A stretch of DNA of 64,000 nt from CAYSCW01 sp964449165 (GCA_964449165.1 CAYVAT010000002.1:62001-126000); one strand, 5' to 3'. Shown: positions 8,779-17,584, counted from the stretch's first letter. Program-made: numbers and translations. The notes: a model not told the origin generated them from the sequence alone.

Positions 8779-10542
8779 TCAATCTTTTGTTTTTTTCAGT
8801 CCCAGCTCTTCGAGCTGTCTTTTATCAATTTCTGAGGGCGATCCGGTAAGAAGACAGAGAGCACTTGTGGTCTTGGGAAAAGGGATGACTTCTCTAATGG
8901 ATTCCTCACCAGCAAGAATCATCACGATGCGGTCAAAACCCAAAGCTATTCCTCCATGAGGTGGGACTCCGTAACGGAGGGCTTCCAAGAAAAACCCAAA
9001 CTTATTCTCCACCTCTTTTTCTTTCAAGCCGAGAACCTTGAATATTTTCCTTTGAAGCTCCAAGCCATTGATTCGAATAGAGCCACCGCCAATCTCAACT
9101 CCGTTAAGGACCAGGTCGTAGGCTCTGGCTCTGACCCGAAGAGGCTCCTTCTCCAAAAACAACTGATCTTCCTCATGAGGGGAGGTAAAGGGATGATGCA
9201 TGGACACCAGGCGACGTTCCTCCTCGCTCCACTCGAAGAGCGGAAAATCCGTCACCCAGGCGAATTTGAAGATTTTCTCATTCCCTTGCTCCTGGGAGAT
9301 GAATTCTTTCCTTATTTCCCCCAGAACCTTTAAAGCAATATCTTTCTCATCAGCCACCAGGAAGACCAAATCCTCCTTCCCTGCCTTAAGTTTTTTCCAG
9401 ACGCGGTTCATGCCATCGGCAGCCATTTTCAGAGAAGACTTGAATCTATCTGTCTTTTTTATCCAGATTATTCCTTTGGCCCCCAATTCTTGTGCTTTCT
9501 GATTGATCTTATCCAGCCGGTTCCGGGAGAATGTGCCTCCTCCCCTCACCATCAATCCTTTCAGCACTCCGCCTGATGAGAGGGAGTCTCGGATGGTTTG
9601 AGAATCCAGGCTTAATCCCAGTTCTGTGAGATCACGAATTTCCATCCCGTAGCGAAGATCTGGTTTATCTGTTCCATATTTTTCCGTGCTCTCCTGGTAG
9701 GTGAGTCTGGGAAAAGGCCGCTCAATCCGGGCTCCAACGAGCTCAAAAACAGCTGCCATCAATCCCTCATTCAGTCGAAAGATATCTTCTTCCTTGATGA
9801 AGCTCATCTCGATGTCGATCTGGGTAAACTCAGGCTGGCGGTCAGCTCTAAGATCTTCATCCCGGAAGCAGCGGACGATCTGAAAATAGCGGTCAAATCC
9901 AGCGATCATCAGGATTTGCTTGAAAAGCTGGGGCGACTGAGGAAGGGCATAGAAGCGGCCCTTGTACATCCGGCTGGGAACCAGGTAATCCCTTGCCCCT
10001 TCAGGAGTGGATTTGGTCAAAAAAGGAGTCTCTATTTCCAAAAATCCATTTTCGCTCAAGAAGTTGCGGACACAGAGAGCTGTCTGGTGGCGAAGCTTGA
10101 TGTTGTGCTGCAGGGAGGGGCGCCTCATATCCAGATACCTGTATTTGAACCGCAGCTCTTCTGAGGCTTGGGGAGGATCAGCTATCACAAAGGGAGGGAC
10201 CTCGGCTATGCTCAGCAATTCTATATCATCTGCTTCAACCTCGACTTCTCCTGTAGGGAGATCGGGATTGCGAGCCTGCTGTGCCCGTCTCTTCACCACT
10301 CCCTTTACAGCTAATACATTTTCTCCCCTTATCTTCTTGGCCTCCTTGAGAAGCTTCTTGTTGCCGGATGGGAAGACCACCTGGATCATCCCTTCCCTGT
10401 CTCTCAGGTCGATAAAAACCAAATTCCCCAAGTCCCTGTGCCTGTGGACCCAGCCCATAAGGATCACCTCTTGACCCTCATGTTGCAGGCGGAGTTCACC
10501 GCAATAGGCTGTCCTCTGCCAGTCGGATTTTTTAGCTCCCAT
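8779..10542 (-). CDS. aspS: Aspartyl-tRNA synthetase
   Basis: The 587-residue class II enzyme charges tRNA-Asp. It has an N-terminal OB-fold anticodon-binding domain (GWVHRHRDLGNLVFIDLRD), the class II motifs of the catalytic core (FRDEDLRADRQPEFTQID, and motif 3 GIALGFDRIVM), and the bacterial insertion (GAD) domain between motifs 2 and 3. The length is typical of the bacterial form. The sequence alone does not show whether it is discriminating or also charges tRNA-Asn. It is the last gene of the accA-hisS-aspS unit, ten bases after hisS, and converges with sfsA. Confidence 0.97.
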   Translation of the reverse strand: MGAKKSDWQRTAYCGELRLQHEGQEVILMGWVHRHRDLGNLVFIDLRDREGMIQVVFPSGNKKLLKEAKKIRGENVLAVKGVVKRRAQQARNPDLPTGEVEVEADDIELLSIAEVPPFVIADPPQASEELRFKYRYLDMRRPSLQHNIKLRHQTALCVRNFLSENGFLEIETPFLTKSTPEGARDYLVPSRMYKGRFYALPQSPQLFKQILMIAGFDRYFQIVRCFRDEDLRADRQPEFTQIDIEMSFIKEEDIFRLNEGLMAAVFELVGARIERPFPRLTYQESTEKYGTDKPDLRYGMEIRDLTELGLSLDSQTIRDSLSSGGVLKGLMVRGGGTFSRNRLDKINQKAQELGAKGIIWIKKTDRFKSSLKMAADGMNRVWKKLKAGKEDLVFLVADEKDIALKVLGEIRKEFISQEQGNEKIFKFAWVTDFPLFEWSEEERRLVSMHHPFTSPHEEDQLFLEKEPLRVRARAYDLVLNGVEIGGGSIRINGLELQRKIFKVLGLKEKEVENKFGFFLEALRYGVPPHGGIALGFDRIVMILAGEESIREVIPFPKTTSALCLLTGSPSEIDKRQLEELGLKKTKD

Positions 10543-10552
10543 GTGTTCCTTT

Positions 10553-11815
10553 CTACGGCGAAGATGACGATTCTTGGCGGATAATGTCCGGAATCTCCTC
10601 TTGGCTGACTCCTCTCTGCTCCCCTGTGGCCATGTTTTTCAACTGGTATCTTCCTTTCTCAAGCTCCTCTTCGCCAACGATCAGGACCCAGCTTGCGCCC
10701 AATTTATTGGCCCGGCCCATCTGGCTCCTGATGCTCCTCTTCTTGTATTCCATCAGACATTCGATTCCTTCCCGGCGCAGAAAGCGGGTCAGGGCCATCC
10801 CTTGCCTCTGAGCCTCCTGACCCAGGAAGGCCAAGTATACAAAATTCTCATCTTCTTTGATAACAGGGACAAGAGAAAGAAGCCTTTCCATCCCCAAGGC
10901 AAACCCGATAGCGCACGTATCAGGGCCACCAAATTCTTTCATCATATCATCATACCTTCCTCCCCCAAGGATGGCATCCTGAGCGCCCAGTTTGGAGGAG
11001 ATGATTTCGAAAGTGGTTCTGGTGTAATAGTCTATCCCTCGAACCAAGCGTGGCTCGATGGCATAAACGATGTTGTAAAAATCCAGATAAGAAAGGAATC
11101 GGCGGAAGTGTTCCTTACATTCCGGACAAAGATAGTCTGTAATTTTGGGGAATTTCTGGGAGACTTCCTGGCAGGTCTCCACTTTACAGTCAAATATTCT
11201 CAACGGATTGGTGAAGATCTTTCTCTGGCAGTCCGCACACAGGGTCTCTCTTGTTTTCTCCGCCTCCACTTTTAATTCCGCAAGGTAAGAGGGGCGACAC
11301 TTCCTGCAGCCGACAGAATTGACCAGGATCTGCCGATCAGCCACATCTAGAACTTCCAGCAGATAATCTCCCATCTCTACGATCTCGGCATCGACTGCAG
11401 GATCTTCCTCTCCGAAGACTTCGATGTCCATCTGATGAAACTGGCGGTAGCGCCCCTTCTGAGGCTTGTCGTAGCGGAACATAGGCCCGATAAAGTAAAA
11501 CCGTAACGATTGGGGTTTGAGGTAGAGTCTGTGTTCGATGATGGAACGGACAACCGAAGGCGTGTACTCAGGCCGCAGCGTCAGGGATCGACCTCCTTTG
11601 TCCCTGAAGGTGTACATCTCCTTGATAACGATGTCAGACGTCTGTCCAGTCCCTTTCTCAAAAAGCTGTGTGGCTTCAAAGACAGGAGTCCTTATTTCCC
11701 TGTACCCGTAGAGCTCAAAAATGCGTTTGGCTACGGCTTCCACATACTGCCATTTTCTGGCCTCTCGAGGAAGGATATCTTTGGTGCCCTTGATGGAAGA
11801 GACCTCTTCTTTCAT
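10553..11815 (-). CDS. hisS: Histidyl-tRNA synthetase
   Basis: The 420-residue class II synthetase begins with IKGTKDILPREARKW and contains the histidine-specific motif VRGIDYYTRTTFEI and the motif 3 segment CAIGFALGMERLL. A cysteine-rich insertion (CRKCRPSYL, LCADCQRK, CPECKEHF) is a probable zinc site, as seen in several bacterial lineages. The C-terminal anticodon-binding domain ends with a short acidic/serine tail. Its start overlaps the accA stop by four bases, and aspS follows after ten bases. Confidence 0.97.
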   Translation of the reverse strand: MKEEVSSIKGTKDILPREARKWQYVEAVAKRIFELYGYREIRTPVFEATQLFEKGTGQTSDIVIKEMYTFRDKGGRSLTLRPEYTPSVVRSIIEHRLYLKPQSLRFYFIGPMFRYDKPQKGRYRQFHQMDIEVFGEEDPAVDAEIVEMGDYLLEVLDVADRQILVNSVGCRKCRPSYLAELKVEAEKTRETLCADCQRKIFTNPLRIFDCKVETCQEVSQKFPKITDYLCPECKEHFRRFLSYLDFYNIVYAIEPRLVRGIDYYTRTTFEIISSKLGAQDAILGGGRYDDMMKEFGGPDTCAIGFALGMERLLSLVPVIKEDENFVYLAFLGQEAQRQGMALTRFLRREGIECLMEYKKRSIRSQMGRANKLGASWVLIVGEEELEKGRYQLKNMATGEQRGVSQEEIPDIIRQESSSSP

Positions 11816-12768
11816 TTTTCCTCAAAAATTCCAATCTTTCGGTATTTCTTATATCTCTCTTTTATCCGCTGTTCCGGAGTTTTCTGTTCCAATTTCTTCA
11901 AGATCAGGCTCAGGTGTTTGTTTACATTCTTGAATGTCTGTTCAGGATCGACATGTGCCCCTCCAGGCGGCTCGGGAATAATCTTGTCGATTATGCCCAA
12001 ATCCATCAGATCCTGAGCCCGGATTTTCAGGTTCTCTGCGGCTTTAGCCGCCGCACTCTGATCCCTCCACAGGATCGCCGCACATCCTTCAGGAGAGATG
12101 ACCGAATAGAAGGAATTTTCCAGCATTAAAATCGCGTCTCCGACACCTATAGCCAGGGCCCCTCCACTTCCACCCTCTCCGATGACGACATTGACAATCG
12201 GAATCTGCAGTTTGGAAATCTCCTTTAAATTGTAGGCGATCGCTTCTGCCTGGCCCCGTTCTTCTGCCTCTATGCCTGGATAAGCTCCTGGCGTGTCGAT
12301 CAGGGTAACGACCGGAAATCCGTACTTCTCGGCCAGCTTCATCACCCGAAGGGCTTTCCGGTAGCCCTCGGGTGCAGGCTGAGCGAAGTTGCGATCGATT
12401 CTCTCTCTCGTTGTGCGTCCTTTCTGATGGCCGATGAAAGCCGTTGTCAGCCCTTTGTAAAAACCAAATCCGGCGACTATAGCAGGATCATCAGCTGCTC
12501 GACGGTCGCCGTGCAGCTCCATGAAATCGTTAGTGATATAGCCTATATAATCAAGAGTGTAAGGCCTCTGGGGATGTCGGGCAATTTGTACGATATGCAA
12601 AGGAGTCAGCCGAGGCTTGATTTGTTCCCATTCTTTCTCGATCTCTGCCTGGAGTTGGGCAATCCTTTCCTTCTGATTCTCCTCCTCACTCTCCTTAATT
12701 TTATCTATTTCTTCTTTGAGGAGTAGAATTCTTTCCTCTAATTTGTAAAAGTCTTTCCCTTTATTCAT
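11812..12768 (-). CDS. accA: Acetyl-CoA carboxylase, carboxyltransferase subunit alpha
   Basis: The 318-residue subunit transfers the carboxyl group from biotin-BCCP to acetyl-CoA in the first step of fatty acid synthesis, working with AccD. The N-terminal helix is followed by HPQRPYTLDYI, the crotonase-fold core IDTPGAYPGIEAEERGQ, and VIGEGGSGGALAIGVGD, all highly characteristic. accB, accC and accD are not in this window. It heads a unit with hisS and aspS, behind a good sigma-70 promoter; only a weak GAGCAG precedes the ATG. Confidence 0.97.
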   Translation of the reverse strand: MNKGKDFYKLEERILLLKEEIDKIKESEEENQKERIAQLQAEIEKEWEQIKPRLTPLHIVQIARHPQRPYTLDYIGYITNDFMELHGDRRAADDPAIVAGFGFYKGLTTAFIGHQKGRTTRERIDRNFAQPAPEGYRKALRVMKLAEKYGFPVVTLIDTPGAYPGIEAEERGQAEAIAYNLKEISKLQIPIVNVVIGEGGSGGALAIGVGDAILMLENSFYSVISPEGCAAILWRDQSAAAKAAENLKIRAQDLMDLGIIDKIIPEPPGGAHVDPEQTFKNVNKHLSLILKKLEQKTPEQRIKERYKKYRKIGIFEEK

Positions 12769-12799
12769 CTGCTCAAGACTTTAAGAATTTTACCAGACT

Positions 12800-12829
12800 A
12801 TTCTATAGACATGCTCAAGACGATGTCAA
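12800..12829 (-). promoter_or_regulatory. Sigma-70-type promoter of accA-hisS-aspS
   Basis: On the minus strand TTGACA (12829-12824) is separated by 18 bases from TAGAAT (12805-12800). A start near 12793 leaves a leader of about 25 bases before the accA ATG. Confidence 0.62.
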
Positions 12830-12981
12830 GTGTCTTTAAACAGGTAAATTTTTCTAATTTATTGATAATAAATAAATTGTTAGCTCTGAAGCCTCTCTTC
12901 AACCTAAAATACTGGCAACAGTTCTATCTTGGGGAGGGAAAAAACCGTTTGAAATACTTGGAGTAAAAACTTAGGAATTTT

Positions 12982-13173
12982 CTAACTCTTACCTTCTAGA
13001 AAAGCGACAAGGTCTTCTTCATTGACCCACCACCGTCTTCCAATCTTCTGAGCCTTGATTTTCCCTGATTGTACCAACTTCAAAGCTGTCACCTTGGAGA
13101 TTTGGAGCTTCTCCTGGATGTCTTTCAAGGAGTACTGATAGATAATTTTGCTTCCTAACCAGATAGATCTCAT
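12982..13173 (-). CDS. Small helix-turn-helix (excisionase/MerR-like) DNA-binding protein
   Basis: The 63-residue protein is a single winged-helix domain of the excisionase/BldC type. The recognition region is YSLKDIQEKLQISKVTALKL and the wing is KIGRRWWVNEEDLVAFL. Proteins of this size act as small transcription factors or as excisionases of mobile elements, but no integrase or attachment site is visible nearby, so a regulatory role is more likely. It stands alone between the accA unit and the sigma factor unit, behind its own AT-rich promoter, and lacks a clear Shine-Dalgarno sequence. Confidence 0.82.
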   Translation of the reverse strand: MRSIWLGSKIIYQYSLKDIQEKLQISKVTALKLVQSGKIKAQKIGRRWWVNEEDLVAFLEGKS

Positions 13174-13206
13174 TTATTTATTCTTAAATATACTTTTATT
13201 TTCTTT

Positions 13207-13237
13207 ATTATATTAAAATATACCAACCTACTGTCAA
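13207..13237 (-). promoter_or_regulatory. Sigma-70-type promoter of the small HTH gene
   Basis: Perfect TTGACA (13237-13232) and TATAAT (13212-13207) on the minus strand are separated by 19 bases, slightly longer than ideal. The expected leader to the ATG at 13173 is about 27 bases. Confidence 0.6.
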
Positions 13238-13333
13238 GTTATTTCTTAAAGAAGTATGCATCCCTATTTTAAATTGCTGCCCCTTGTCCTCTGGAAAACA
13301 GGAATTTTTACAATAAATAAGATTATGTGCTTT

Positions 13334-13999
13334 TTAGAAGCCAGTTTTTAGCACTTCCAATTTTTGTGCAGGGATGAGAACGGCCTTAAGGTCTCCTTGA
13401 CTATCTGTCTGTAACTCAATCTTTATGCCTCCAAGCTTCATCATAAGCGAGCAAGGTGCTCCTTCTTGGGATTCGAGTGTAAAGGGAACCTCAAGTTGAG
13501 GAATGATGTAGGCTGAAAGAGAGGCTTTTTCCTCAAGATCACAACGATATTTCTTGGTCAAAACTAGATAGGGAGAAAATATGGGATTGGGCAGAAGGAA
13601 GGCATCTCTTCTCACATCGGCAGTGCTCCGACTTTCCTGCCCCCCAACCACTATTGTATTTTCGACATGGCCCTCTCTAATCGAACTCGAAATATGTTGT
13701 TCAACACCATTTACCGATCCTTCGAATGAGAAAGAGCTGGCGATAAAATTCTTGTCCAGGCGAATCACCAGCTCCTCAATCTCCATCGAGAGAGGCTTTG
13801 TCATCCGGCCTTTGACTGTGAGCAGATAACCTATTTCATCTTCCTGCCACGTATACTCCTCATAACCGACCTTCTCTTCCATAAAGTAGAGGGAAAACAC
13901 CCCTATCTCGGATTTCTCTTTGCCCTGCGCAGAAAAGAGAAAGAAAAAAAGCAATAACAAGACAAGAAGAAAGAAGAGGAAGAGAATTTTCTTGGACAT
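13334..13999 (-). CDS. Secreted protein of unknown function
   Basis: The 221-residue protein opens with a very hydrophobic signal/anchor (residues 5-22, largely L and F) and then alternates beta-strand-like segments (YEEYTWQEDEIGYLLTVKG, LVIRLDKNFIASSFSFEG). I recognise no catalytic motif. The strand pattern could fit a periplasmic or surface-attached beta-rich domain. It is the last gene of the unit that contains an ECF sigma factor, its anti-sigma factor and ybjQ, and so may be co-expressed with them. A weak ribosome site precedes the ATG. Confidence 0.65.
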   Translation of the reverse strand: MSKKILFLFFLLVLLLLFFFLFSAQGKEKSEIGVFSLYFMEEKVGYEEYTWQEDEIGYLLTVKGRMTKPLSMEIEELVIRLDKNFIASSFSFEGSVNGVEQHISSSIREGHVENTIVVGGQESRSTADVRRDAFLLPNPIFSPYLVLTKKYRCDLEEKASLSAYIIPQLEVPFTLESQEGAPCSLMMKLGGIKIELQTDSQGDLKAVLIPAQKLEVLKTGF

Positions 14000-14020
14000 C
14001 TCGAGCTTCTTCTCTATCTC

Positions 14021-14335
14021 TTATTCGACGATAACAGCTGTCCCGAAGGCCAAAATTTCAGAGGCACTCTGCATGATCATCGAGGTGGTGAAGCGGACAT
14101 TGAGGACGGCATTGGCTCCCAAGCTCTCTGCTTCCTGGATCATCCGGTCGAGGGCCTGCTCTCTGGCTTCAGCCATCATCTTGGTGTAATCACGAATCTC
14201 TCCTCCCACTATGTTCCGCAAAAAAGCTAAAATATCATGTCCCAGATGACGGCCCCGGATTGTATTTCCTCGGACGAGACCCAGATTTTTTTTTATCTTC
14301 TTCCCTGGAACAAAATCCGTGGTCACCAGAATCAT
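14021..14335 (-). CDS. YbjQ family protein (UPF0145)
   Basis: The 104 residues match the YbjQ/UPF0145 family along their full length: MILVTTDFVPG at the start, the GNTIRGRHLGHDI loop, and ESLGANAVLNVRF near the end. Members assemble into small cytoplasmic oligomers and have been linked to metal binding, but no reaction is established. The start overlaps the end of the anti-sigma gene by four bases, so the two are translationally coupled, and the secreted unknown protein follows 21 bases later. Confidence 0.9.
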   Translation of the reverse strand: MILVTTDFVPGKKIKKNLGLVRGNTIRGRHLGHDILAFLRNIVGGEIRDYTKMMAEAREQALDRMIQEAESLGANAVLNVRFTTSMIMQSASEILAFGTAVIVE

Positions 14336-14778
14336 TTTTCAACCTCCTTATACCTTTCCCTTTTGCGTACAAAAAGCCGCTCCCTAAGGAGAGAAACCAG
14401 TAAAACCGCGATTCCTGCCATAGATGCCAGAATCCCCACCTTCAGGAGGAGGGGAGTGGCCGGGTCGTGTATAATCCCTTCCACTGCTTTGTAACCGCCG
14501 AAAAAGAGTAGAATGATCGCTCCGAGGGAGAGCAGAATCCAGCCTATTCTCCTTTCAAGGCGGTTGTAGACGGAGGTCCAATAAACCTGCCAGACTTCCT
14601 TAGGTGCTTTTTTTAGCTCCATCTTGCTCATTACTTCCTCCAATTTTCCCATTTCCTCGAATTCCTTGCGGCATTCCGGACATTCATCAAGATGTCTCTT
14701 CAATGTCCTTCTTTTCTCCTCATCCAACTCACCATCATAATAAGAGGAAATGAGTTCTTTGATCTTTTGATGTTCCAT
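14332..14778 (-). CDS. Anti-sigma factor with zinc-finger HC2 domain
   Basis: The N-terminal 45 residues form the anti-sigma zinc-finger domain with H29, C33 and C36 (RHLDECPECRKEF). Two hydrophobic segments (about 80-98 and 112-131) anchor the 148-residue protein in the inner membrane, with the zinc domain in the cytoplasm. Such proteins hold an ECF sigma factor inactive until an envelope or redox signal arrives. It directly follows its presumed partner sigma gene (five-base gap) and overlaps ybjQ. Confidence 0.88.
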   Translation of the reverse strand: MEHQKIKELISSYYDGELDEEKRRTLKRHLDECPECRKEFEEMGKLEEVMSKMELKKAPKEVWQVYWTSVYNRLERRIGWILLSLGAIILLFFGGYKAVEGIIHDPATPLLLKVGILASMAGIAVLLVSLLRERLFVRKRERYKEVEK

Positions 14779-14783
14779 TCAAA

Positions 14784-15398
14784 TCACCTAAGATTTTTCT
14801 GTTCTGAGCCCAAGTATTTAGCCATGATTTCCTTGAGTTTTCTCTTGGCATAATAAAGAGAGGACATGACCGATCCAATGGGCTTACCTATCATCTCTGA
14901 AATTTCCCGATAGGAAAGTTGTTGGAAATAACGAAGGACTATGACTTCCCTCTGCTCAAAGGGAAGCTCGGTAATGGCCTTCCCGAGTGCCTCCCGAATT
15001 TCTGCATTCTGTCTTTCATCCTGGGAAGCCTCAGTTCCTTCCAGGGGAACTTCGCTGCGTTTCTTCTTCTTCCTTAAGTAATCGAGACAAAGGTTCTTCA
15101 TCAGCTTGTAGAACCAGGGAAAGAAAGCTTTCTCTGTATCAAATCTTTTGATCTTACGGAAGGCTTTGATGAAAGCCTCTTGAGAAAGGTCAAGGGCATC
15201 CTGGTGGTTATGAACAAAACCGAGGGTGATATAATAGGCCGACTTCATGTATTTTTTGACGATTTCGCCATAAGCTTCTCTGTTTCCCTTCTTGACCAGT
15301 TCAAGGATTTCTCTCTCAGAGAGGATTTTTTCTGCTTTCATTTCAACCCATACACCACATAACTGGGACTTTCTTTCCATGGCTCGCTCTCTGGCCAT
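14784..15398 (-). CDS. ECF-family RNA polymerase sigma factor
   Basis: The 204 residues contain sigma region 2 (ALDLSQEAFIKAFRKIKRFD, then FFPWFYKLMKNLCLDYLRK) and region 4 (LPFEQREVIVLRYFQQLSY and IGKPIGSVMSSLYYAKRKLK), without regions 1 and 3, as in ECF/SigW-type factors. The anti-sigma factor follows immediately. Three in-frame starts exist: 15398, 15380 and 15341. The last would give the usual family N-terminus (MKAEKILSEREI), but none has a strong ribosome site. The target regulon is unknown; autoregulation is common for this class, but I could not define its promoter. Confidence 0.92.
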   Translation of the reverse strand: MARERAMERKSQLCGVWVEMKAEKILSEREILELVKKGNREAYGEIVKKYMKSAYYITLGFVHNHQDALDLSQEAFIKAFRKIKRFDTEKAFFPWFYKLMKNLCLDYLRKKKKRSEVPLEGTEASQDERQNAEIREALGKAITELPFEQREVIVLRYFQQLSYREISEMIGKPIGSVMSSLYYAKRKLKEIMAKYLGSEQKNLR

Positions 15399-15444
15399 CT
15401 TTTCTCTTCTCCGTTTACTACTACTGTCTCTCTAGCGGATTTAT

Positions 15445-16191
15445 TCATCTTTCTCTCTTTGTCATCCTCTGCCTGACAACCTCATAGAAAAAAACCGATG
15501 CAGCCGAAGCCACGTTGAGCGAAGTGATCTGCCCGAGAAGAGGGATGGAGAGAATCTTATCACATTTTTTTTTCACTAATGGTCTGAGTCCCTTCCCTTC
15601 GGAACCGAAGACCAAAGCGATGGGAAGGGTGAAGTCAAACTCATACCAAAATTCCGGTCTCCCTCCTTCTGTTCCCACGATCCATAATCCCTTCTTTTTT
15701 AAATCATCCATGGTTTGAGCCAAATTCTTCACTCTGGTTACCTTGATATGCTCCAATGCTCCCGCTGAAACAGAACGGACAACTTCTGTCAGACCCACGG
15801 ACCTTCTTTCGGGAAGAACTATGCTATCCACTCCAGAGCCTTCCGCAGAACGGATAATGGCTCCCAAATTCTGGGGGTCCTCGACTCCATCAAGCAGAAC
15901 AAGGAAGGAAACTTTCGAGGAAGCCAGGATGACTGAAAATGGAGTGTACTCTTTTGCCGCAACAAACGCCACCGCCCCCTGGTGGTTCCGATCAATCCGG
16001 TCAAGGCTTTTCCTGGGGACAAAGAGAATTGGGATGTCATTGATCCTTGCTTCCCGGATGAGCTCGCCCAATCTTGCGGGCCCTTTCTCCTTCTGAATCC
16101 ATATCTTGTTTATACGCAGGGGAGATCGGCGGGCTGCTTCCAATAGGGAATTGAGGCGGCTGATCCTATCCAATTCTTTATTGGTTTTCAC
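15445..16191 (-). CDS. 23S rRNA/tRNA 2'-O-ribose methyltransferase, TrmH/SpoU family (RlmB-like)
   Basis: The 248-residue SPOUT-fold methyltransferase has an N-terminal substrate-binding domain and the three knot motifs: DPQNLGAIIRSAEGSG, LVFGSEGKGLRPLV and LNVASAASVFFYE. Length and motif spacing fit RlmB, which methylates G2251 of 23S rRNA, but TrmH-family substrates are hard to separate by sequence. Translation begins at a GTG with no visible Shine-Dalgarno sequence. It lies 46 bases upstream of the ECF sigma gene and may be transcribed with it. Confidence 0.9.
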   Translation of the reverse strand: MKTNKELDRISRLNSLLEAARRSPLRINKIWIQKEKGPARLGELIREARINDIPILFVPRKSLDRIDRNHQGAVAFVAAKEYTPFSVILASSKVSFLVLLDGVEDPQNLGAIIRSAEGSGVDSIVLPERRSVGLTEVVRSVSAGALEHIKVTRVKNLAQTMDDLKKKGLWIVGTEGGRPEFWYEFDFTLPIALVFGSEGKGLRPLVKKKCDKILSIPLLGQITSLNVASAASVFFYEVVRQRMTKRER

Positions 16192-16209
16192 AGTTTTTAT
16201 TTACGATAT

Positions 16210-16239
16210 AATCTATATCACAACCGAGGAACATTTCAA
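16210..16239 (-). promoter_or_regulatory. Possible promoter of the rlmB-like gene
   Basis: The minus strand carries TTGAAA (16239-16234), then 18 bases, then TAGATT (16215-16210); an alternative TATAGA lies 16 bases away. The leader to the GTG at 16191 would be only about a dozen bases. Confidence 0.35.
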
Positions 16240-16317
16240 ATGATCAACACTATGGAAAAGACATTCTGGAATGAAGATGCTATCGGCAATAAAGTTCCGC
16301 TTAAAAATATACTCTAA
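16240..16317 (+). pseudogene. Remnant of a MacB-type permease coding sequence
   Basis: A short open frame in the gap between rlmB and the barrel gene encodes a peptide containing INTMEKTFWNEDAIGNKV. This resembles the conserved stretch of MacB-type periplasmic domains (pattern IN..MA..FWP.EDPIGK). It is stopped by TAA at 16315 and no permease sequence continues around it in any frame I checked. I read it as a decayed fragment of an older ABC permease gene, although chance similarity over 18 residues cannot be excluded. Confidence 0.35.
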
Positions 16318-17560
16318 AAGATGAAAAATAAATGTCAGGATAGCCGCCGAACTCTGACCGGAATCTTTCTCCCAAAAAGGGCGCTTTTGGATCATAAACT
16401 TCGGGTCTCTTTCCAATACCGATAAAAGCACCGGCAGACAGATATATATTAGGGGAAATGTTATACTCCACATGCGGAGCAAGGAAGAGTGAAGGATCGA
16501 TAAGATTGATCAAAGCCTGACCGCTGAATGTGATAAGAGGCGAAACCTGGTAGCTAATACCAGGAATGAGATAATGCTTGCCCATTAGATAAACCGCTCC
16601 CTCCAGCCTTCCTGGTTTTAAAATATTCAGCAGATAATCTTGCCATCGATTCGTTCCTGCACTACTAAAGTGATACTCCAAGAATCCGTAGGTCTTTCCG
16701 CTGAAGCTGTAATCCAACCCTATGGTGGCCCGCACATAATTATCCGCTTCTGGCTCCTTTTCCTTCCTAAAAGCATCGACGAACACATAAGCTCCTTCAA
16801 ACCAGAATCCTGCTCCGCCAAGAGAGCGGGAGATATCCCAACCCGCCATCAAGTTTTCCGCAAATCCCAGGAACAAAAAAGAGAAATCTGTTTCTGCGGC
16901 GTAGAATTTGCCGCGTATATAAAAAGCGCTCTTTTTGAACTTGAAGTCTTTACCGAAGATATAGCCTGAATCCATCTCCCCCATGAAGCCGAGAGGGATC
17001 CGGACCCTGACGGCGTCTACTCCTACACGATCTTCCGCATCCAGCTCATCGAAAGTAAAGGGAGCCACGATATCTGTGGGATTGATAACCCGAGAACTTC
17101 CCCAGGCGATGGCCTGTCTGCCGATGAAAATGTCTGCAGCAGCAGTTCTTATTGTCAAAAAGGCCCGGTCAAGGTTTTGAAGAATAACGAAACTTCTCGG
17201 TTCATCCTGTTCAGGATACAGCCTCTGGCGAAAATCTTTAAAACGGTAGCGAAAAAGATCAACCTGAGCCACAATCAGGCTCTCCTCAGAAAAAGCAGGA
17301 TCCTGGATCCGGGGAAGAACATTGTATGAGAGCGAGAAGGATAGCCATTCATTGGGATCATAAAAAAAGTTCAGCCTCAGCCGGTTGCTAACCATTCCCA
17401 TGGGATTATCAGAAGATGTGGCTATCGAAGAATGAACCACAGCCGGAGGATCAAAGACCACAAAAAAATTTTTATAGTAGCCGGTGAGGGAAAAATGACT
17501 GCCGAATGCAGGAACCCCTCCTAAGAGCAAAAAAAGAAAGAGAAGGGCATACTTTTTCAT
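16301..17560 (-). CDS. Outer-membrane beta-barrel protein linked to a Lol-like ABC module
   Basis: After a signal peptide (residues 1-20, cleaved near VPAFGS) the 419-residue protein has regularly spaced amphipathic strands rich in aromatic residues (LSFSLSYNVLP, YGFLEYHFSSAG). It ends in YFSSFRVYF, whose terminal phenylalanine is a typical barrel-assembly signal. A conserved-looking block IFIGRQAIAWGSSRVINPTDIV sits at about 158-180. It is the last of five minus-strand genes with a LolA-like protein, two permeases and an ATPase, and lies 24 bases after the ATPase gene. It may be the outer-membrane end of that pathway; substrate unknown. Confidence 0.8.
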   Translation of the reverse strand: MKKYALLFLFLLLGGVPAFGSHFSLTGYYKNFFVVFDPPAVVHSSIATSSDNPMGMVSNRLRLNFFYDPNEWLSFSLSYNVLPRIQDPAFSEESLIVAQVDLFRYRFKDFRQRLYPEQDEPRSFVILQNLDRAFLTIRTAAADIFIGRQAIAWGSSRVINPTDIVAPFTFDELDAEDRVGVDAVRVRIPLGFMGEMDSGYIFGKDFKFKKSAFYIRGKFYAAETDFSFLFLGFAENLMAGWDISRSLGGAGFWFEGAYVFVDAFRKEKEPEADNYVRATIGLDYSFSGKTYGFLEYHFSSAGTNRWQDYLLNILKPGRLEGAVYLMGKHYLIPGISYQVSPLITFSGQALINLIDPSLFLAPHVEYNISPNIYLSAGAFIGIGKRPEVYDPKAPFLGERFRSEFGGYPDIYFSSFRVYF

Positions 17561-17584
17561 GGAAGAGAATGAGTATTTTCTGTA

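Noticed and set aside
10574..11275. 233-codon plus-strand frame opposite hisS
   Set aside because: hisS has all expected motifs over this range; the plus-strand frame has no ribosome site or recognisable domain.
12982..13173. Small HTH protein as an excisionase of a mobile element
   Set aside because: No integrase, attachment repeats or tRNA end is nearby; a small regulator is the simpler reading.
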